A DNA stretch of 9,500 nucleotides from NCBI GenBank assembly GCA_025455345.1, contig JALOMS010000381.1:1-9500 (forward strand), written 5' to 3'. Origin of the DNA: Thermoflexibacter sp. (GTDB lineage Bacteria > Bacteroidota > Bacteroidia > Cytophagales > Thermoflexibacteraceae). Made by a program: the position numbers and the translations under genes. Under the pieces are notes generated by a model. That model was not told the origin of the DNA and did no database searches. It saw only the letters and a list, made by a program, of their open reading frames with translations. Each line of letters opens with the position of its first letter. The stretch's first letter is position 1. This document shows positions 1-6,068 of the stretch, one piece after another.

Positions 1-1340
1 AAGCGGCAACAGGCATTACAGAGCAATTAGTACAATATGGCTTTGAAGCTGGACGCATGAAAACAGGTACACCGCCAAGAGTAGATGGAAGAACGCTGAA
101 CTACGAAGCAATGCAAGAACAAGAAGGAGATGAAAACCCAAGTAAGTTCTCTTATTCAGATGAAACACAACCCCTGACCAAACAAAGAAGTTGTTTTATT
201 ACTTACACCAATGAAGAAGTACACGATATTTTAAGGACAGGTTTTGACCGCTCGCCTATGTTCAATGGCACTATCAAGTCCATTGGACCGAGATATTGCC
301 CTTCGGTAGAGGATAAAATCAATCGTTTTGCAGAGCGTGAAAGACATCAGATTTTTGTAGAACCTGAAGGCTGGAATACGGTCGAGGTCTATGTGAATGG
401 TTTTTCTACTTCTTTGCCCGAAGATGTGCAGTACAAAGCCTTAAAGAAAATACCTGGGTTTGAGAATTGTAGAATGTTTCGTCCTGGCTATGCGATTGAG
501 TATGACTTCTTTCCTCCTACCCAATTGAAACCTACGCTGGAAACAATGTTGCTTGAAAATTTATTTTTCGCAGGGCAAATCAATGGCACTACGGGCTACG
601 AGGAAGCGGCTTGTCAAGGACTGATGGCTGGCATTAATGCTTACAACAAAGCTTTTGGCAAGGAAGAATTTATTTTGAGCCGCTCTGAGGCTTATATCGG
701 CGTACTGATTGACGATTTGGTGCATAAAGGTACAGAAGAACCCTATCGTATGTTTACTTCGCGTGCGGAGTATCGTATCCTTTTGCGCCAAGATAATGCG
801 GATATTCGCCTAACGGAAAAAGGGCATAAAATAGGTTTGGCAGAAGACTTCCGTTTGGCAAAAGTACAAGAGAAGCTAAAAGAAACTGCTCAAATTATTG
901 AATTTCTAAAAAATAAAAGTATTTCTCCTCTTGATGTTAATGATAGATTGCGAGAGATGGAATCCGCAGAGCTTAGTCAAAGTCAAAAAGCCTCTCAACT
1001 CCTTAAGCGTCCAGAGATGGAATTAGCTACCCTGATGAATATGACCGAAGGACTAAAACAGGAATTGAGCAAATATAGCGAAGAGGCTATGATGCAAGCT
1101 GAAATCTTAGTAAAATACGATTCTTATATAGAAAAAGAAGAAAAATTGGCAGAAAAACTGAATAATTTAGATAATATCAAATTGGGAGATTGGTTGAATT
1201 ATAAAGACATCAAACAACTTTCTAATGAAGCAAGAGACAAACTTAGCAAGGTTAAACCTCAAAATTTAGGACAGGCTTCGCGTATTAGTGGAGTTTCTCC
1301 TGCTGATATTTCTGTTTTGATGGTCTATCTCAACAAATAA
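1..1340 (+). CDS. mnmG: MnmG (GidA), tRNA uridine-5-carboxymethylaminomethyl modification enzyme, C-terminal 445 residues
   Basis: FAD-dependent subunit of the MnmE-MnmG complex, which adds the (carboxymethyl)aminomethyl group to wobble uridine 34 of several tRNAs in the cytoplasm. The reading frame is open from base 3, so the gene enters from the left edge; about 175-180 N-terminal residues (first FAD-binding part) are outside, judging from the family's usual length of about 620. Visible family signatures are RMKTGTPPRVDGRT at the left edge, RYCPSVEDK (its Cys codon is 297-299 and matches the conserved redox Cys near position 277 of the E. coli protein), the FAD-contacting FFAGQINGTTGYEEAA, the YRMFTSRAEYR block, and the C-terminal helical MnmE-binding domain ending in ISGVSPADISVLMVYL. 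The in-frame ATG at 57 is internal, not the start. No frameshift or missing key residue is seen. The gene is followed by a long hairpin, so it probably ends its transcript. Confidence 0.97.
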   Translation, partial: AATGITEQLVQYGFEAGRMKTGTPPRVDGRTLNYEAMQEQEGDENPSKFSYSDETQPLTKQRSCFITYTNEEVHDILRTGFDRSPMFNGTIKSIGPRYCPSVEDKINRFAERERHQIFVEPEGWNTVEVYVNGFSTSLPEDVQYKALKKIPGFENCRMFRPGYAIEYDFFPPTQLKPTLETMLLENLFFAGQINGTTGYEEAACQGLMAGINAYNKAFGKEEFILSRSEAYIGVLIDDLVHKGTEEPYRMFTSRAEYRILLRQDNADIRLTEKGHKIGLAEDFRLAKVQEKLKETAQIIEFLKNKSISPLDVNDRLREMESAELSQSQKASQLLKRPEMELATLMNMTEGLKQELSKYSEEAMMQAEILVKYDSYIEKEEKLAEKLNNLDNIKLGDWLNYKDIKQLSNEARDKLSKVKPQNLGQASRISGVSPADISVLMVYLNK

Positions 1341-1357
1341 TTTCTGCAAATTAAACT

Positions 1358-1400
1358 CATAAAGAGTAGCAACCTTTGGATAGGTTTGCTACTCTTTATG
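1358..1400 (+). terminator. Long hairpin after mnmG, probable terminator
   Basis: Seventeen bases after the mnmG stop, CATAAAGAGTAGCAA pairs perfectly (15 bp) with TTGCTACTCTTTATG. After a one-base bulge the stem continues through a further short CCT/AGG pairing, leaving a loop of about six bases. There is no real T tract after the stem, only the TTT inside the arm, so a classical intrinsic terminator is not fully met. Hairpins with weak U tracts at gene ends are a plausible mRNA 3' end or transcription barrier. The length and perfection of the stem make chance unlikely. Confidence 0.7.
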
Positions 1401-1457
1401 CTAAGAAAATGATTAAAATTTAAGTATCTAACAAAACATAGTTTTAAATATTTACGT

Positions 1458-1479
1458 AAGTTTTATAAAATAAAAACTT
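1458..1479. repeat. Short inverted repeat just upstream of the outer-membrane protein gene
   Basis: AAGTTTT (1458-1464) and AAAACTT (1473-1479) form a perfect 7-bp inverted repeat with an 8-base spacer, ending ten bases before the ATG at 1489. It overlaps the 8-bp palindrome TTACGTAA at 1452-1459. It could be a weak operator or a leader hairpin affecting translation, but in such AT-rich DNA it may be chance. I found no TAnnTTTG promoter element in this leader. Confidence 0.25.
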
Positions 1480-1488
1480 GAACCTAAT

Positions 1489-2328
1489 ATGTCAAATCAT
1501 CATTATTGCTTAAAAGTTGCTACATTTCTTATTTTTTTATCTCTCTTTACTTTTACGTACAATATTTTTGCACAGAATCTACCTAATTCTACTTCTACCC
1601 CTAAACAAACAGGTCAGAATAACTTTTATTTTGGCTTGTATTTAGGTTCTGGAGCAAACTCTTGGCAGATAACACCTTCTCAATTTAATTTAATGTTCCC
1701 CGTAACACCAAGCGACTTTATCAATGCGACTACGAGTGTTACAGACTTTAGTTATGCACCTAATCTGAACTTCGGATTAGAAATTGGCGGTTCGCGAAGC
1801 TGGTATGGAGCTTTTGATATGCAGTTTACCTTTGGTGGAATGACAGGCTCTTACTTTGGCATTTCTACAGGGCTAAATGTCCCTCTAAGTAACAATGGCA
1901 GGGCTACATTGCAACTGGGTTCTGGACTTTTTTATCAGATAAGTAAGAAAAATCTGGACAGACGCAGACTTCAACAATCAGTCAATTTAGATGGTCGCTT
2001 TTTTAATAATAACAATACTTTTATCTCTGATTTGATAGATGAAAACTTTGGCTTGCGACCTTGTGCTACCTTGAGACTCCCCATAGGGGCAGCAGCTCAT
2101 TTGAAGTTAACAGGAGGCTATCAATTTAACTTTATTAGTATATCGCGCATACGCTTCTCTCAAACTCGTCCTTCAAGAAACCGCCGCAATACTTCTTCTA
2201 CTACGACCGCACGTTTCCGAACTGATGATGGGATTTTTGATTTCCAATACAACAACCAAAGAATCATTCGTACTCCTTTTGATTATAGCGGCTTCTTTGT
2301 CAATATAGGCATTGCTTGGATACTATAA
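1489..2328 (+). CDS. Predicted outer-membrane beta-barrel protein (unknown role)
   Basis: A 279-residue protein that begins with a clear signal peptide: a short polar start, then a hydrophobic run at about residues 9-24, ending in a cleavage-like IFAQ at about residue 29. The mature part is rich in alternating hydrophobic and polar stretches with Gly, Tyr, Phe and Asn, for example FYFGLYLGSG, NFGLEIGG and FGISTGLNVPL. It ends in a strand-like GFFVNIGIAWIL, as outer-membrane barrels often do. A basic, low-complexity section with Arg, Asn, Ser and Thr near residues 220-245 looks like a surface or periplasmic loop. I do not recognise a specific family; porin-family or PorT-like barrel proteins are the closest description. 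It stands alone: a terminator-like hairpin lies upstream and a convergent gene follows after 21 bases. The ATG at 1489 is supported by the signal peptide placed directly after it. Confidence 0.65.
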   Translation: MSNHHYCLKVATFLIFLSLFTFTYNIFAQNLPNSTSTPKQTGQNNFYFGLYLGSGANSWQITPSQFNLMFPVTPSDFINATTSVTDFSYAPNLNFGLEIGGSRSWYGAFDMQFTFGGMTGSYFGISTGLNVPLSNNGRATLQLGSGLFYQISKKNLDRRRLQQSVNLDGRFFNNNNTFISDLIDENFGLRPCATLRLPIGAAAHLKLTGGYQFNFISISRIRFSQTRPSRNRRNTSSTTTARFRTDDGIFDFQYNNQRIIRTPFDYSGFFVNIGIAWIL

Positions 2329-2349
2329 AACTACGTTCCCCTACTCTAC

Positions 2350-3105
2350 TTATTCATTATCAAGGGCTTCGTCCAACAGTGTAGCAAAATCTAAGGATAA
2401 ACCAGCAAATAGATAATGTGTGAAAGGTGTATCAAACTTACAAATCGTATAGCCAATGTCTCCTTTCTCAAATACGTAATATACGGCATTGTGAGGATTG
2501 ACCACTATGCCTACTTTGGCTCCCCCTACTAACCAATCTTCCCGCATCTTTTTGATTTCTCTGGCTTCGTCATACGGGGAAGAAACTATTTCTATGACTA
2601 AGTCGGGTGGCAATTCTATGAATTTCCATTGGGATTGTACTGATTTAGAAGCTGTCTGAAAGGAAATATAAGAACTATCTGCCGCCCTGCGTTTTAGTTT
2701 GTTGTTCTTATCGTAAAGATTATAACGTGCCGTAGCATCATAAGCCTTGCCATTTTTATTCTTAATTGACCAGAAATATAATATAGACCCAATAGCAAGC
2801 GTAAAAGATGCGATAATTGCAGTAGTAAGCATATTGATAGTGAGTTGGTTATAATCATCAAATTCTAATTTGGCAGATTTGTTTTCATTACAGATTGCTT
2901 CAAATTGTTCTTCTGTAATGATAAAACTTTCAGGCAGTTGGACATGGAAAAAACTCACCTTCCCAAAAGAAAAAGCGGATTCATAAAAGGTTACTTGATT
3001 ACCTTTTGTATTTGCCTTTACCTTTACTTCTTGATTAAGAGCCTGCAAAGCCTCAAATTGCTCTTGGGTATAGCTTGTAGGGAATTTGATAGTGATAGAT
3101 TCCAT
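2350..3105 (-). CDS. Uma2-family (DUF820) PD-(D/E)XK nuclease-fold protein with duplicated N-terminal unit
   Basis: A 251-residue protein. The C-terminal half has the recognisable Uma2/DUF820 pattern: a hydrophobic helix and glycine turn at about residues 93-120, an Asp in AADSSYISF (Asp143) at the position of the usual SPDASW aspartate, then PPDLVIEIVSS (residues 166-176) with Asp168 and Glu172, then the KKM..DWL helix and GAKVGIVVNPHNAVYYVF. These match the acidic residues of the PD-(D/E)XK fold. The family's true function is not established, although it is annotated as endonuclease-like. It is longer than the usual 180-200 residues because the N-terminal segment occurs twice (about residues 6-41 and 55-91, each with a TxEQFEA core). 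The hydrophobic stretch at about 93-112 could be mistaken for a membrane segment, but the same helix is a fold element in Uma2 relatives. It is transcribed opposite to its neighbours, converging with the barrel gene and diverging from the lipoprotein gene. The family is typically a lone, multi-copy accessory gene. Confidence 0.8.
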   Translation of the reverse strand: MESITIKFPTSYTQEQFEALQALNQEVKVKANTKGNQVTFYESAFSFGKVSFFHVQLPESFIITEEQFEAICNENKSAKLEFDDYNQLTINMLTTAIIASFTLAIGSILYFWSIKNKNGKAYDATARYNLYDKNNKLKRRAADSSYISFQTASKSVQSQWKFIELPPDLVIEIVSSPYDEAREIKKMREDWLVGGAKVGIVVNPHNAVYYVFEKGDIGYTICKFDTPFTHYLFAGLSLDFATLLDEALDNE

Positions 3106-3203
3106 GACATTTTATTTTGCCTTAAAAATATAAAAAAGAAGTAAATAATAGAAAAAAATGTTAATAATTAAAAAAACAACATACTCATTTCCAAAGACTT
3201 TAC

Positions 3204-3211
3204 TATTTTTG
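3204..3211 (+). promoter_or_regulatory. Possible Bacteroidota -7 element (TATTTTTG) for the lipoprotein gene
   Basis: TATTTTTG fits the Bacteroidota -7 consensus TAnnTTTG and lies 19 bases before the ATG at 3231, which would give a very short leader. No TTTG -33 element is found at the usual 19-21 base spacing, so this rests on one box only. Confidence 0.35.
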
Positions 3212-3230
3212 TAAGAAAAAATCAAAGGAA

Positions 3231-4289
3231 ATGAAGACAACTTCCCAACTTATTCACAACTTATTCACTTTAATTATTTCCTCTCTCTTTTTTTACGCCT
3301 GCGCCAGCATAGGTACGCCTACGGGAGGTCCCAAAGACGAGAAGCCTCCTATCTTGCTCAAATCCACCCCAAAAGACCAAAGTGTCAATTTTAAGGGCAA
3401 GGTAATTACTTTAGAATTTAATGAGTACATAGAACTCAAAAATATCAAACAAGGACTGCTCATCACTCCTAATCTCGGCGAAGGCAATGACTATGAATAC
3501 AAAATCACCCAACCTAATCTTACTTTGACCTTTAAAAAAGACCTTGACCCCAATACCACTTATGTATTTGACTTTGGTGATGTAGTAGCTGATGTAAATG
3601 AGAAAAATAAAGCTGAAAATCTCAAGTTAGCATTTAGTACGGGCGAATCCATAGATTCTTTGTTTATTCAAGGCATAGTAAGAGACTTGTACAACAACAA
3701 GCCACTTATCAAAGGTACGGTTGGGATTTATAATGCCGAAGATACCTTTGATATAGAAAAATACAAGCCTTTATATTACACAAAAACGGATTCATTGGGA
3801 AAGTTCAAATTAGGAAATTTGAAACCTGCACTGTACAAAATCTACGCACTCTTCGAGGATAAGAAAAAAGATAACATATACAATGGCGATGTTGATGAAA
3901 AAATCGCTTTTCTTGATAAGCCTGTGGACTTGACCAACAGACCCTTTGCTATTGTAGAAGATTTAAAACTTACTTCTTTTGACTTAAAACCTATTAGACT
4001 GCTAAAACCAAGAAAAAATAGGCACTATATAGAATGGAGAGCAAGCAAAGAAATAGATAGCTATGAAGTCAAATTTCTTGATAGTCAATATGATACATCT
4101 ATATTACATACCAAAGAAAAAGACTTTGTCAGATTTTATCACACGACTAATACCACTACGGACAGTGTTAGTCTTATACTTTCGGTCAAGGATAGCTTAG
4201 GAAATATAGCAACTGATACGAATAAAATAAAATTTGAACAAATAGAAAAAATAAGACCTTTAGGTTTGAATTTCAGTGGTTGCTTTTAA
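3231..4289 (+). CDS. Ig-like domain lipoprotein, N-terminal part (reading frame broken at about 4270-4287)
   Basis: The first 352 residues of what looks like one protein of about 562. It starts with a lipoprotein signal peptide: a hydrophobic run at residues 11-22, then the lipobox-like FYAC with Cys24, followed by the CASIGTPTGGPKD stretch. CA-IGTP-GGPKD then PP is a very common mature start in Bacteroidota Ig-like lipoproteins. Residues about 38-130 form a bacterial Ig-like (SbsA/Big_5-type) domain with the pattern STPKDQSVNFKG.....LEFNEYI and ending LAFSTG. Residues about 146-235 resemble a carboxypeptidase-regulatory beta-sandwich (GIVRDLYNNKPL ... TDSLGKFKLGNLKPALYKIYA), followed by another beta-rich section. 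The frame ends at TAA 4287-4289, while the natural continuation (NIRKDSTYQVAITLKF...) is in the +1 frame. The product is probably anchored to the outer or inner membrane; its role is unknown. The gene is either a recent pseudogene, carries a sequence error, or is recoded. Confidence 0.75.
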   Translation: MKTTSQLIHNLFTLIISSLFFYACASIGTPTGGPKDEKPPILLKSTPKDQSVNFKGKVITLEFNEYIELKNIKQGLLITPNLGEGNDYEYKITQPNLTLTFKKDLDPNTTYVFDFGDVVADVNEKNKAENLKLAFSTGESIDSLFIQGIVRDLYNNKPLIKGTVGIYNAEDTFDIEKYKPLYYTKTDSLGKFKLGNLKPALYKIYALFEDKKKDNIYNGDVDEKIAFLDKPVDLTNRPFAIVEDLKLTSFDLKPIRLLKPRKNRHYIEWRASKEIDSYEVKFLDSQYDTSILHTKEKDFVRFYHTTNTTTDSVSLILSVKDSLGNIATDTNKIKFEQIEKIRPLGLNFSGCF

Positions 4290-4920
4290 TATTCGCAAAG
4301 ATAGCACATACCAAGTTGCTATTACCTTAAAATTCAATAAGCCGATGCTACCATACATCAATATAGATAGCATTTTTTACAAGGTTGCTGCCAAAGATAC
4401 CGTAGGACAGAGGTTGGAATTAGCAAATTTCCAATGGAATAATAATAGAACAGAGGTAAGCATTTCTAAGCAAATATTCTCTAAAGAACCTATCAATTTT
4501 ACCTTAAAAAAGGGCGTTTTTAAATCTATAGAAGGAGACTCCTCTTCTGCGCGCCCGCTTATCTCCTACCCTATCCGCAAGCCCGAAGAGTTTGGCACTA
4601 TCAGTGGGCAGGTGCGCTCTCAAAAATATAAATCCTTCATTATTCAGATTTTAGATGATGGATACAAGCAAGTTGAGCAGTCTATATCGAATATTAGCAA
4701 TTTCAAGTTTACATATATCAAAGCTGGTAAGAAGCGTATTCGCGTACTCATTGACGAGAATGGAGATGGAAAATGGGAAAAAGGAGATTTCAAAAAAAGA
4801 ATTCCGCCTGAAAAAATATTTTTCTTCAAAGAAGTCATAGAAGTAAAGCCTAATTGGGATTATGAAGACAACTTAATAGATTTAGACCAAGAATCAGAAA
4901 GTAGCGAAGAGGAAAAATAA
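4276..4920 (+). pseudogene. Ig-like domain lipoprotein, C-terminal part (+1 frame relative to the N-terminal part)
   Basis: A 214-residue open stretch with no ATG start. The first possible start is GTG at 4276, and the frame is closed upstream by TGA at 4267-4269, inside the preceding coding region. It has no signal peptide and begins in the middle of a beta-sandwich (STYQVAITLKFNKP), which is the expected continuation of the upstream lipoprotein. Joining the two by removing one base gives a protein of about 562 residues, the usual size for these Bacteroidota Ig-like lipoproteins. The second half has a GTISGQVRS beta-sandwich start and an acidic turn, DENGDGKWEKGDF, which is a calcium-loop-like DxNxDG and common at the C-terminus of this family. 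It ends in an acidic Glu/Ser tail. Independent translation from GTG is possible but unlikely. The intact C-terminal part, with no further stops, suggests a recent mutation, a sequence error or read-through by frameshifting. Confidence 0.65.
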
Positions 4921-4948
4921 TCATTAAATAATAAATTTATCAATTTTA

Positions 4949-4979
4949 TTTGATTTTATATTTTTTTATTATATTTTTG
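4949..4979 (+). promoter_or_regulatory. Bacteroidota-type promoter (TTTG, 19 nt, TATTTTTG)
   Basis: TTTG at 4949-4952 is followed after 19 bases by TATTTTTG at 4972-4979 (positions counted by hand, one-base uncertainty). This matches the Bacteroidota TTTG / TAnnTTTG promoter with correct spacing. Transcription would start near 4985 and give a leader of about 85 bases before the ATG at 5072. The surrounding DNA is extremely AT-rich, which raises the chance of fortuitous matches. Confidence 0.5.
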
Positions 4980-5071
4980 TGTAAAATTAGGATTGAAAAG
5001 CATCATAAAAATCAATCTATTTTTTTGGAATGACGGCAAAATATGTTTTTGAGGAACAATAAATAAAAACC

Positions 5072-5608
5072 ATGAAATTACTTTTGACATTCATTTGCTC
5101 TTTTTTAGCAATTTTGCCTTCAATAGCGCAAGAAAAAGACACTACACAAGCGTCTAAAGAAGCAATTTTTCAATCCTATCAACAGCTTATAGGCGGGAAA
5201 TGGGAAACTAAAGGAAAGTGGAACAATGGACAAGAGTTTCATCAAGAAATAAGTATAGAAACGGAGCTTAGCAAACGCATTTTTACAGTCAAGACCTATG
5301 ATTACGTAGATGCTAAGCAGTTTGACAATGCTCAAAGAAACTATGGGATTAGGGCTTGGGACGAAAGCACAAAAAAGATGAAGTTTTGGGAGTTTGATGC
5401 TTTTGGAGGAATTATTACAGGCGAAATAATCATCAAGGGCAAGGACATCTATCACATCTATGAATATCCAAGCCCCAAAGGTAAACTTTTGCTTGCAGAT
5501 GTATGGATTTATATAGACAAAGATACATACACTTTCAAAGTATGTGAGTTCAAAGATGGGAATTTAGGAAAGGAGTATATGAAAACTACTTATAAACGTA
5601 AAAGCTAA
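5072..5608 (+). CDS. Small secreted protein of unknown function, beta-rich
   Basis: A 178-residue protein with a good signal peptide: Lys2, a hydrophobic run at residues 3-17, and a cleavage-like SIAQ at about residue 20. The mature part alternates short charged turns with beta-strand-like segments. A GGKWETKGKWNNG start and later Trp and Tyr-rich strands (IRAWDESTKKMKFWEFDAFGG, VWIYIDKDTYTFKVCEF) suggest a small beta-barrel of lipocalin or DUF1579-like type. I do not recognise it firmly and assign no function. The ATG at 5072 is chosen because the signal peptide begins there. No Shine-Dalgarno sequence is seen, only an A-rich leader, which is normal for this phylum. A promoter at 4949-4979 probably drives it alone. 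An inverted TTCACA/TGTGAA pair starts five bases after the stop. Confidence 0.7.
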   Translation: MKLLLTFICSFLAILPSIAQEKDTTQASKEAIFQSYQQLIGGKWETKGKWNNGQEFHQEISIETELSKRIFTVKTYDYVDAKQFDNAQRNYGIRAWDESTKKMKFWEFDAFGGIITGEIIIKGKDIYHIYEYPSPKGKLLLADVWIYIDKDTYTFKVCEFKDGNLGKEYMKTTYKRKS

Positions 5609-6068
5609 AATGTTCACAAAAAATGTGAATATAAATTGAATTCAGTGTGAATGAAAATTGAATAAATAGACTAAATCCTATCACTTGCACTTATTCACAG
5701 CACTTATTCAATTTTGACATTATTTTTACACTTCTTCTCCCCAAATTATTCACCATAAAAATTATACACACCTGTTTATAAATATATTCACTATTCACTC
5801 TTCAATGTGAGTAAGCCAGATAACCTCACACCTATACTCCTCTAAGCGAGGAGATAATCTATTTTTTTAGAACTTCGAGGTGAATAAAATTTGAATAAGT
5901 AAATCAAAAAATCAAATGCTAAGACATATTCACATATTCACCATATAATAAGTATAATAATTTCTTCTTTTATATAAATCAATTTTATTAGTATATTGTT
6001 GTTGATTTGTGAACAAACCAATTTTTGAGTTTGAGGTGTGTTATTTTCCTTCTTAAAATTCCAAACGT
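5609..6068. other. Non-coding region with a cluster of DnaA-box-like motifs; candidate replication origin or DnaA-binding region
   Basis: This 460-bp gap has no convincing gene. Against the DnaA-box consensus TTATNCACA I count two exact sites on the plus strand: TTATTCACA at 5691-5699 and TTATACACA at 5762-5770. I count eight sites with one mismatch: 5624-5632(-), 5646-5654(-), 5746-5754(+), 5806-5814(-), 5879-5887(-), 5890-5898(-), 5926-5934(+) and 6008-6016(-). Several weaker TATTCAC cores add to this, including tandem pairs at 5785-5798 and 5927-5941. The sites form runs of like orientation. Directly to the right, 5943-6000 is almost purely A+T and could serve as an unwinding element. mnmG/gidA, a gene often close to oriC, lies about 4 kb to the left. 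Against this: no TTATCCACA, the commonest strong box, is present, and dnaA is not in view. It could instead be a DnaA-titration locus or an array for another regulator. Confidence 0.5.
5806..5868 (+). terminator. Two short hairpins followed by a T7 tract (terminator-like)
   Basis: TGTGAG (5806-5811) pairs with CTCACA (5825-5830) around a 13-base loop. CTCCTC (5837-5842) pairs perfectly with GAGGAG (5848-5853) around a 5-base loop. A run of seven T (5862-5868) follows eight bases later. The stem-to-T gap is longer than in textbook intrinsic terminators, so efficiency is doubtful. It may end transcripts of the 5072 gene or of an unseen small RNA, or stop them from entering the AT-rich block. 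The arms of the first hairpin coincide with a DnaA-box-like motif. Confidence 0.4.

Noticed and set aside
2766..2829. Transmembrane segment in the Uma2-like protein (about residues 93-112)
   Set aside because: This position is a conserved hydrophobic core helix in the Uma2/DUF820 fold, and there is no signal peptide. A membrane role is not needed to explain it.
3224..3229. AAAGGA as a Shine-Dalgarno sequence for the lipoprotein gene
   Set aside because: It ends one base before the ATG, too close to function as a ribosome binding site, and this phylum rarely depends on such sites.
3106..3230. Promoter for the minus-strand Uma2-like gene
   Set aside because: No CAAAnnTA (reverse of TAnnTTTG) is present. 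The nearest match at 3123-3130 is off by one base and has no -33 partner, so I did not annotate it.
5609..6068. CRISPR array or plasmid-type iteron array
   Set aside because: The repeated units are short (7-9 bp), irregularly spaced and in both orientations. There are no constant-length spacers and no cas or rep genes nearby.
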